A DNA stretch of 38,999 nt, taken from NCBI GenBank assembly GCA_964607675.1, contig CAZSLC010000018.1, positions 1 to 38,999 on the forward strand, written 5' to 3'. A program made the position numbers and the translations under genes. The notes beneath the pieces were generated by a model. That model saw nothing but the letters and a program-made list of their open reading frames with translations. It ran no database searches and was not told the DNA's origin. This document shows positions 32,788-38,999 of the stretch, in pieces. The first letter of the stretch is position 1; every line of letters starts with the position of its first letter. Source of the DNA: CAZSLC01 sp964607675. GTDB lineage: Bacteria > Bacteroidota > Bacteroidia > Bacteroidales > UBA932.

Positions 32788-34812
32788 ATGAACAAAAATT
32801 GTAAATTATGTGTAGTTCCTTGTTTTAAGCGTTGGTCTCGAAAGAGCTGGTCTGTATTTGCCAGCATGCACAGAATTGTTAAAATCGGGGTTCTATCCCT
32901 ATTGATGTCAATTCTTACACTCCCTTTCCAGACACTACTTGCACAAGTAGATTCGCTTCAAAGAGTTGATAAAGACTCTATTGATGCGATGACAACGTTT
33001 AAATACAAACTGAACGAGGCACTCGTCACTACACAACGATCGAATCCTACGCGAGGACTTATTGTGCCATCAGAGGTTTATAACAGAGCCTTAATGAACA
33101 AATCTGCTTATCAAAGTATTGAGAGCGTTTTAAAAACTAATCCATCTGTGGATTTAAGAGAGAGGGGCGGAAAAGGAATACAAGCCGACATATCTCTTTA
33201 CGGAGGGACCTCCGATCAGACAATGTTAATGTTAAATGGCATTAACTTCACCGATGCAAGAACAGGGCATCAAACACATTCTCTGCCAGTTGATATTGAA
33301 CAAGTCAATAGTATCAATCTTATTTCTGGTGTGGCAGGGATTGGAGCTTTTTCAGGAGCTTTAAATATTATTACAACACCACAAGTACCAAATTATATTG
33401 AGGCAATAGTGAGTGGCGGGAGTTATGGATACCTCTATGGAAACCTATCAGGGGCAATTTCTAAGAATGGAATCTCCTCAATGGTAAGTGCTTCAATCAA
33501 GAAAAGCGATGGTTATATAGCCAATACCGATTTCAATAATTTCAACCTTTTTACCCGAACAATTGGGGAATTGGGTAAAATAGGAGTCTTGGATTTTCAG
33601 GCTGGTTATCAAAAAAGATTTTTTGGGGCCAATGCCTTTTATTCGTTGAAATATCCAAATCAGGCAGAGTATACCCAAACATATCTTGCTTCTCTAAAAT
33701 GGAGTAAGAAATTTATGCAAATGCTTAATTTAAAGGCATTTGTTAGCTATAGAAGAAATACTGACAGATTCGAGCTTTTCAGAGATTCAGAGAATGCACC
33801 GAGTTGGTATGGAGGTCATAATTATCACCTAACAGACAATTTCGGTGGGGGAATAAGTGGAGATTGTGAATGGCTGGCAGGGATAACTTCTATTGGAGTT
33901 GATTATTCTTATAATTTAATATATAGTAATGTGCTTGGAGATGAGATGAAAAAGAGCCTTCCAGTTGGTGGGGAGTATGGGAAATACTACACGAAAAGTG
34001 CAGATAGAAATATAATTAATGGATGGATACAGCATGGAGTGCAACTTGGTAAATTTAATCTAAGGGGCTCATTTAATGTTGCTGGGAGCACATTGGGAAA
34101 TAAAATGATCCCTTCATATATGTGGAGCCTGGCAACTGCCTATTCAATATTACAAGGGTTTGATATTGAGGTGAGTGCAGCGCAGTCAATGAGATTGCCA
34201 ACATTTACAGATCTTTATTATACTACTGCCACACATATCGGAAATCCTAATCTTTTGCCAGAAACGGCTATAACTTATAGATTGGGAAGTACGTTAAATA
34301 TTCCTAATTTGAAAAATCTTAAGGGATCAGCAAATGTTTACTATCGACAAGGGAAAAATATAATAGATTGGGTACAGAAAGATGGCTCAGATAAATGGGA
34401 ATCTTCTCAAATGACCCGTCTCAATACTTTTGGGTTAGATATTAGTGTATCATATGGGTTTGAAAAGTTTTTGAAGGATATCTCACTCTCTTATGGTTAT
34501 GTGTCAACTGACAAAAACTCTCAAGGATATGTTTCAAAATATGCACTTGATTATATGAAAAATAAATTAAGTTCTCATATCCTATTAGATTTTACCAAGA
34601 ATATTACTCTTGATTGTGTCGTGAGCTGGTACGATAGAAATGGAGACTATGATCCGTATTGGTTATTAGATGCAAGACTATCTTGGAATCGTAGCATTTT
34701 AGCCCTATTTATTGATGCAAATAATATACTAAACACAAAATACTATGATTTTGGTGGATTGGTTCAACCAGGAATATGGATTGTCGCAGGTCTGAAAATT
34801 ATCTTAAAGTAG
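32788..34812 (+). CDS. TonB-dependent outer-membrane receptor, BtuB-like
   Basis: 674-residue receptor. The long basic leader (KRWSRKSWSVFASMHRIVKIGVL) is the extended signal sequence I recognise from cobalamin-type receptors in Bacteroides; mature protein begins near AQVDS. A plug domain (about 75-195) has the usual SVLKTNPSVDLRERGGKGIQADISLYGG run, followed by a 22-strand barrel ending in IVAGLKIILK. The substrate is probably a corrinoid, but that rests on the leader and size, and no cobalamin riboswitch or B12 genes were found alongside. It has its own promoter. Its 3' end overlaps the convergent acyl-CoA synthetase gene by 14 bp. Confidence 0.87.
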   Translation: MNKNCKLCVVPCFKRWSRKSWSVFASMHRIVKIGVLSLLMSILTLPFQTLLAQVDSLQRVDKDSIDAMTTFKYKLNEALVTTQRSNPTRGLIVPSEVYNRALMNKSAYQSIESVLKTNPSVDLRERGGKGIQADISLYGGTSDQTMLMLNGINFTDARTGHQTHSLPVDIEQVNSINLISGVAGIGAFSGALNIITTPQVPNYIEAIVSGGSYGYLYGNLSGAISKNGISSMVSASIKKSDGYIANTDFNNFNLFTRTIGELGKIGVLDFQAGYQKRFFGANAFYSLKYPNQAEYTQTYLASLKWSKKFMQMLNLKAFVSYRRNTDRFELFRDSENAPSWYGGHNYHLTDNFGGGISGDCEWLAGITSIGVDYSYNLIYSNVLGDEMKKSLPVGGEYGKYYTKSADRNIINGWIQHGVQLGKFNLRGSFNVAGSTLGNKMIPSYMWSLATAYSILQGFDIEVSAAQSMRLPTFTDLYYTTATHIGNPNLLPETAITYRLGSTLNIPNLKNLKGSANVYYRQGKNIIDWVQKDGSDKWESSQMTRLNTFGLDISVSYGFEKFLKDISLSYGYVSTDKNSQGYVSKYALDYMKNKLSSHILLDFTKNITLDCVVSWYDRNGDYDPYWLLDARLSWNRSILALFIDANNILNTKYYDFGGLVQPGIWIVAGLKIILK

Positions 34813-36469
34813 TATAAAGATATCGTTTGATACTCTTTTTAGGTGTCTTTTCAAACTCGCTTTCTTGCAGCCTAATCTCAGTGATTTTCTCATATTGAGC
34901 TACAGATGAATTGAGTTTTTTGATGTTTTCATCCATTATCTCTTTTATCTCTTGGGGTGCAAGATTGCGAGTTTTTATTTCATCTTGATTGGGATATACA
35001 AGGGCTATGAGTTTACCATCATTAAGGACAACAAGACTTTCTGAAATAAGTTCTAAATTGTTGAGCTTGAACTCAATTTGTTCAGGGTATATATTTTGAC
35101 CATTGGAGAGAAGAATCATGGTCTTGCAACGCCCTTTGATGTAGATTGTTTGGTCTTTGTCTATGATGCCGAGATCTCCAGTACGAAGCCACCCATCTTC
35201 ACTGATGACTGCTTTTGTTGCCTCTTCGTTTTTGTAATATCCAAGCATTACATTTTCACCTCTGACGCATATTTCACCTGCAATGTTATATGGATCGGCA
35301 GATTCGATTTTGACCTCCATACCAGGGATGATTGCACCGCAAGAGCCTGCTTTGTATTTAGAGTGTGTGGTGTAACTGATAAGTGGTCCACATTCTGTCA
35401 TGCCATAGCCCACAGTGAATGGAAATTTCATTTTCATAAGTAGTTTTTCAACTTTTGGATCAACTGCTGCTCCTCCCATATTCATTTCCCAAAAATCTTT
35501 TCCACCAAATACTCCCTTTATTTTTTTATTTATTGTTTTGTATATCAACTTATTGATAATAGGTATTTTAACCAAGGTCTTGACTGGATTTTTTTCTAAT
35601 AAAGGGAATACTCTTGCTTTGCATATTTTCTCAATTAGAAGAGGAACTGAGAGGAAAGAGTAGGGGCGAATCTCGTTAAGTGCCTGTATCATTATCGACG
35701 CTGCTGGCAGTTTGCCAAAAAGATATATATGTGTGCCGATGGTAAGCGGAGCAAGGACATCAAACACTCCACCGTATGCGTGAGCTAATGGTAGGTATGA
35801 TAATTCATTGCCACCAGGAACCCACATTTTTGCAACTTTTGTAGAGTATAATATATTGGAAACAAGGCTGTTGGCTGAGAGCATAACCCCTTTGCTGTTG
35901 CCAGTGGTTCCAGAGGTATAGCTTAACCATATCAACTGGCTATTATCTACATTTGCAAATTTGATATCGTTTGCTTTATAGCCGTTAGGGTATTTTTCTT
36001 TAAAGGTATTGTTTATGTTTTTTGAATATGAAGATATACTATCGCCATCCTTTTCATAAGTACACTCAAATGTATCAAGGGAAAATATAAATGATAAGTT
36101 TTTAAGCGATGTTGTGTCAATGGCTGGCGCATGAGCCTTGTCAACAAATAGAAATTTTGCATCAGAATGGTCTATGATGTTATTAATATCCTGTGTATGA
36201 AAATCTTGTAGTATCGGGACAATCACTGCTCCGTATGTAATAGCAGAGAGTTCTGCGGTAACCCATTTTGCAGTGTTCTTCCCTATTAGTGCTATTTTAT
36301 CCCCTTTTTGTATCCCTGCTTGCTCATAAATGAGATGTAATTTTTTAATCATAACAGCTACTTCGAGATATGTGAATGTCTCTTTTGTAGGGTAATCTGT
36401 CAATGCGTCTCTCTGTGCATTTGCAATAAAGCTTTCTTCGAAGAGTTTGATTAAGTTTTGATCTATCAT
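34799..36469 (-). CDS. Long-chain acyl-CoA synthetase (AMP-forming)
   Basis: 556-residue cytoplasmic or membrane-associated enzyme that activates fatty acids via acyl-AMP. Adenylate-forming motifs: LSYTSGTTGNSKGVMLS (P-loop), GYGMTECGPLISY, GDLGIIDKD and KGRCKTMI, and C-terminal EKTPKKSIKRYLY with the catalytic Lys. The frame extends upstream to a TTG at 36508, but the -7 promoter element (36493-36500) lies downstream of that TTG, so the ATG at 36469 (MIDQNLIKLFEES) is taken as start. Transcribed alone; the 3' end overlaps the TonB receptor by 14 bp. Chain-length preference cannot be read. Confidence 0.92.
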   Translation of the reverse strand: MIDQNLIKLFEESFIANAQRDALTDYPTKETFTYLEVAVMIKKLHLIYEQAGIQKGDKIALIGKNTAKWVTAELSAITYGAVIVPILQDFHTQDINNIIDHSDAKFLFVDKAHAPAIDTTSLKNLSFIFSLDTFECTYEKDGDSISSYSKNINNTFKEKYPNGYKANDIKFANVDNSQLIWLSYTSGTTGNSKGVMLSANSLVSNILYSTKVAKMWVPGGNELSYLPLAHAYGGVFDVLAPLTIGTHIYLFGKLPAASIMIQALNEIRPYSFLSVPLLIEKICKARVFPLLEKNPVKTLVKIPIINKLIYKTINKKIKGVFGGKDFWEMNMGGAAVDPKVEKLLMKMKFPFTVGYGMTECGPLISYTTHSKYKAGSCGAIIPGMEVKIESADPYNIAGEICVRGENVMLGYYKNEEATKAVISEDGWLRTGDLGIIDKDQTIYIKGRCKTMILLSNGQNIYPEQIEFKLNNLELISESLVVLNDGKLIALVYPNQDEIKTRNLAPQEIKEIMDENIKKLNSSVAQYEKITEIRLQESEFEKTPKKSIKRYLYTTLR

Positions 36470-36492
36470 TTTGTGAATGTTATTTTGAGTTG

Positions 36493-36500
36493 CAAATGTA
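36493..36500 (-). promoter_or_regulatory. Putative -7 promoter element for the acyl-CoA synthetase
   Basis: Minus-strand TACATTTG matches TAnnTTTG, 23 bp before the corrected start ATG. Its position excludes the upstream TTG as an initiation codon. Confidence 0.5.
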
Positions 36501-36600
36501 ATTACCAAAACTAATACATATTAAAAAAAGGGTTTCATTGGAGCGATATGGGGGTAATCAGTATAAAATGTGGTGAGTTTAGTCTAATTGTGGTGAAATA

Positions 36601-37206
36601 CTATCGTAAAAGTGGCAGTATCTTTTCTTCAAAACAATCTTTTCGAATAATTCTGTAGTGTGGGGAGTATGCCTCTGAAAATTCTTTGCTGTGGTGCATG
36701 ACATATTTACCTTGTTCGAGAAGATGTAATATTGCAATGCTGTCTTTTTGATAATCTTTTATATTTAGATCCATATTAGAGATAATGGTGTTTATTTTCC
36801 TCCATTCCTCTCTCCATTCCTCGATGGATATGGGTTTAAATCCATTTATACTCTCTATAAATGTTGTAAAAAAAGTATCATAGTCTATAAGTCCCTCTTT
36901 GATGACAGAGAGGTTGAGGCGATAGAAATTGCCAAGGTAGCCTGTGGATTCATAGTGCTCCCCTGATGGTTTATCGTATGAGAGCAACTCTTCTCTTAAG
37001 TATCTTCCAGCTGAGGCTGTGTCACTGATTATGTGACCAGGACCAAACCTGTCTTGAAAAAAGTTTTTATAAATATCTTGAAGAGTTGAAAGGGGATATG
37101 TCTCGATCTCTCTTTTTATTGCATTTTCTATCATGGCCTTACTCTCGTGCTGAGCATAAGAGTAGATTCCTGTCAATAGTAGCAGTATAGTTATTAGTGT
37201 TTTCAT
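36601..37206 (-). CDS. Exported protein of unknown function
   Basis: 201-residue protein with a signal peptide (MKTLITILLLLTGIYSYA-Q). Beyond the leader the sequence is mixed alpha/beta with conserved-looking DIYKNFFQDRFGPGHIISD, GNFYRLNLSVIKEGLIDYD and EEWREEWRKI segments. I recall similar exported proteins from Bacteroidota but no named domain. No catalytic motif stands out; the clustered Asp, His and Arg in the RFGPGHIISD segment could be a functional site. It starts 5 bp after the DUF5131 gene, so the two are co-transcribed. Confidence 0.75.
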   Translation of the reverse strand: MKTLITILLLLTGIYSYAQHESKAMIENAIKREIETYPLSTLQDIYKNFFQDRFGPGHIISDTASAGRYLREELLSYDKPSGEHYESTGYLGNFYRLNLSVIKEGLIDYDTFFTTFIESINGFKPISIEEWREEWRKINTIISNMDLNIKDYQKDSIAILHLLEQGKYVMHHSKEFSEAYSPHYRIIRKDCFEEKILPLLR

Positions 37207-37211
37207 ATCAA

Positions 37212-37886
37212 TTAATTACGCAAAGGGGAGATAAAATCTATCGGGAGTTCTTGGCGAACTTCTTCTGCAGGGAGAATCTCTCCCATTTTGGCTTTCATAA
37301 AAACTGGTATCCCTTTTTCACTGCCTTTAATGGAGAGGCTTCTTGCCCATTGCTCTTTGGTAACTACCTTACCTTTTCTATTTCCTGTCTCTGTCCCTAT
37401 CACTATCCATCCAATTTTATCCAAATTAATATCAACTATTTCTCCGAAAAGAGGCTCGAATGTGATAAAGTAGTGGCTACACTTAATATTGTTAAGCATC
37501 TCATCTACCCTATGTACATCGTTTTGATGAGTTACGGTAACTCCCATCCATACATTGCTTAATTCTGTTTTAAAAATTACTCTTTCAGGATGCTTTGTCA
37601 AGAAGAGAAATCTATGTTGGGGGTTTTCAGCTATTTCCTTAAAAACCCTTTCCCTCCACTCTGGTTTCCAATCAGAGAAATCACTCATACTTGTCATTAA
37701 AAAATTATTTGCTCTCTTCATCCCTATTCTTTTAATGGCATTTTCCATAAATGTAGGTGTGGAAAAATCTTCAATTATTTTAAATCTCTGATTTATCCTT
37801 CGTGCGTAACAATAGCTACATCCAATTGTGCAGCCACATACAGGATTGAGGGTTTTAATCAATTTATTTACTTCTATCAATGTCAT
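37212..37886 (-). CDS. DUF5131 / Gp37-Gp68-like protein with radical-SAM cysteines
   Basis: 224-residue protein. The N-terminus LNPVCGCTIGCSYCYARRINQRF carries C19-x3-C23-x2-C26, the radical-SAM 4Fe-4S pattern, in the context (NPV-x-GC...CYA) of DUF5131, also annotated as phage Gp37/Gp68 family. FLFLTKHPERV, NVWMGVTVTHQND, FEPLFGEI and GWIVIGTETG follow as in that family. It is slightly short compared with phage homologues. Reaction unknown. It leads a two-gene unit with the exported protein that follows after 5 bp; no other phage gene is nearby. No TAnnTTTG was found upstream of it. Confidence 0.85.
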   Translation of the reverse strand: MTLIEVNKLIKTLNPVCGCTIGCSYCYARRINQRFKIIEDFSTPTFMENAIKRIGMKRANNFLMTSMSDFSDWKPEWRERVFKEIAENPQHRFLFLTKHPERVIFKTELSNVWMGVTVTHQNDVHRVDEMLNNIKCSHYFITFEPLFGEIVDINLDKIGWIVIGTETGNRKGKVVTKEQWARSLSIKGSEKGIPVFMKAKMGEILPAEEVRQELPIDFISPLRN

Positions 37887-38126
37887 CTTTTGTAATTATT
37901 AAAATATTAAATCAACTACGATATTTGGTGAAAATCTAACTTATTATCTTATTTATATGAGTTGTAATTTTCTACTAATGTAGTATTTTTATTATATTCT
38001 TGTGCCGAATCGCCTGACTATTCCAATAACAGAATAATTTAAACCCCTTTTTTGGGGTTGTTGATGATAGTTCATAAAATTATATTTGTCATTATTAATA
38101 AGTTGACTTTTTAAATTTTAAATGTT
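37887..38126. other. 240-bp divergent intergenic region with small hairpin and one promoter
   Basis: AT-rich gap between the DUF5131 gene and the exported orphan. It contains a short hairpin AACCCC-TTTTTT-GGGGTT at 38042-38059, without a convincing T tract, and the promoter at 38058-38088. The left 150 bp show no further pattern. Confidence 0.6.
38058..38088 (+). promoter_or_regulatory. Promoter of the exported orphan gene
   Basis: TTG (38058-38060), 20-bp spacer and TATATTTG (38081-38088): the best-spaced match to the Bacteroidota TTTG/TAnnTTTG promoter in the window, 38 bp before the ATG. The TTG lies in the right arm of the small hairpin. Confidence 0.6.
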
Positions 38127-38783
38127 ATGAAGAAAATAGGCCTTGTTATTTTGACTGTTATCACGATATGTCATTTTGCACAAGCACAAAATCTCGACAG
38201 TGCACTAAAAGATTATTATGTTCAATGCGATAAAATCCTCGCAGTGCAATGTCTTGATTTAATGCAAAAAGGATTAACTGAAATACAAGAATCTCTTACG
38301 CTGGAAAATTCTGGTGAAATTGAAAATAAATATTCGATAGAATTTTGGTTTGAAAGTGGTTTTAACGAGCCTGCTATGGACCAATTTATTGAAACTATAT
38401 TGGATAAATATGATATGTATTATGAAAAATTTGAGGATGCTTATTCTAAAATGGTGGATGAAATATCGCAGCCAGTACCTCTCGAAACCAATGATAAGTT
38501 TTATATTGAAAAACTATATATGAAAACGCTAAAATCGTATCTTGCAAATAAAGATGGTAAATTAAGGATTGTATTTGATAAATATCGTAATTCAATTATA
38601 AATGATTTGTTACCCAAAGCTAAAGAACTTTCTAAGCGAGATAAAAGAACGGCTATTATGATATGCCAATATATATGTGATAGATATCGTCAAGTGGTTC
38701 AATATGTTATTGGTGAGTGTCTTACTTATCAATCATATGCAGAGAACATTAGATTGAATAGAACTTTTGAAGGATGGAAATAG
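38127..38783 (+). CDS. Exported helical protein of unknown function
   Basis: 218-residue protein with a signal peptide (MKKIGLVILTVITICHFAQA-Q). The mature part is mostly charged amphipathic helix with four Cys residues, rich in Glu, Asp, Lys and Tyr. I do not recognise a family. It has its own well-formed promoter and is followed by the intergenic repeat region at the window edge. Codon use does not look different from neighbours. Confidence 0.75.
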   Translation: MKKIGLVILTVITICHFAQAQNLDSALKDYYVQCDKILAVQCLDLMQKGLTEIQESLTLENSGEIENKYSIEFWFESGFNEPAMDQFIETILDKYDMYYEKFEDAYSKMVDEISQPVPLETNDKFYIEKLYMKTLKSYLANKDGKLRIVFDKYRNSIINDLLPKAKELSKRDKRTAIMICQYICDRYRQVVQYVIGECLTYQSYAENIRLNRTFEGWK

Positions 38784-38999
38784 ATTTACTTCATAGATAG
38801 TTTGCGCTTTCCCCTAATTGTACGGGTGCGACTATTGCATATACTCCTCGCACGGGTATGTAGTTCTACAACAACCCGTTCGTGAGTGGTGTGCAACTAT
38901 TACATATACTCCTCGCACGGGTGCTCCATTTGGCGCACCCGTCGATTATGTAAGTATCACATTGCTAATAACTTGACTCTTGATTTTGACAGTTTATTA
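38784..38999. other. Non-coding right edge with a GC-richer repeat
   Basis: No open frame with coding character was seen in these 216 bases. They hold the 65-bp-period repeat and hairpins described separately, surrounded by AT-rich sequence. The window stops before the next gene. Confidence 0.6.
38826..38942. repeat. Two-copy 32-bp direct repeat with hairpins, candidate interspersed element
   Basis: Copies at 38826-38857 and 38891-38922 are alike at 30 of 32 positions, period 65 bp. They share the core CATATACTCCTCGCACGGGT. The first copy can fold (GTGCGA with TCGCAC, 38826-38831 and 38848-38853). Another hairpin follows: ACGGGTGC (38917-38924) with GCACCCGT (38935-38942). ACCCGT at 38874-38879 offers an alternative partner for ACGGGT. 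The region is richer in GC than its surroundings. Confidence 0.7.

Noticed and set aside
36470..36508. TTG start for the acyl-CoA synthetase
   Set aside because: It lies upstream of the -7 promoter element.
37212..37886. Prophage remnant
   Set aside because: Although DUF5131 is called Gp37/Gp68, no integrase, capsid or att-like repeat lies nearby.
38826..38922. CRISPR array
   Set aside because: Only two repeats, with a 33-bp spacer, no third copy and no cas genes; repeats fold into hairpins with flanking DNA.

Overview
This AT-rich window is bacterial chromosome from the phylum Bacteroidota, most likely order Bacteroidales. The evidence is the gene families (DUF4293, Porin_10-type porin, a BtuB-type TonB receptor with the WSRK extended leader, two-NBD ABC-2 exporter operons) and the promoters: an exact TAnnTTTG (-7 element of Bacteroidota) lies 7-41 bp before most first genes. 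No phage, integrase, transposase or CRISPR array was seen. Intergenic DNA is scarce and no gap exceeds 300 bases.

Region 1 (1-7.9 kb, minus strand) is an overlapping operon: M28 peptidase, uvrB, a RelA/SpoT protein whose hydrolase motif is degraded, and a UvrA paralogue. Region 2 (7.9-13.2 kb) holds an exported TPR protein, a DUF4293 membrane protein, a nucleoside phosphorylase, a small transglutaminase/SirB1-like gene whose 3' end runs antisense into tRNA-Gly(CCC), and a LolC/E-FtsX-type permease. Region 3 (13.2-21.4 kb, minus) holds an MltF-like lytic transglycosylase behind a large porin, a SIS-domain protein, and a pncB-pncA-ROK kinase-MFS run, i.e. NAD salvage joined to sugar uptake and phosphorylation.

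Region 4 (21.4-24.8 kb, plus) is a three-gene operon: an AmgK-like sugar kinase fused to a RapZ C-terminal domain, a MurU-like nucleotidyltransferase, and a lipoprotein with a BPL_N/glutamine-amidotransferase-like fold. It looks like muropeptide-sugar recycling with a built-in amino-sugar sensor. Region 5 (24.8-32.1 kb, plus) has ferritin behind a perfect 7-1-7 PerR/Fur-like palindrome, then a TetR-controlled efflux operon (TolC, HlyD lipoprotein, two ATPases, two ABC-2 permeases).

Region 6 (32.2-39 kb) has a Spy-like periplasmic protein, a BtuB-like receptor, a long-chain acyl-CoA synthetase, a radical-SAM-like DUF5131 protein with an exported partner, another exported orphan, and at the right edge a GC-richer intergenic repeat. 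Several long open frames begin at TTG codons that lie inside or upstream of the promoter; those starts were moved to the first downstream ATG. All functional statements are from reading motifs; no database search was run.
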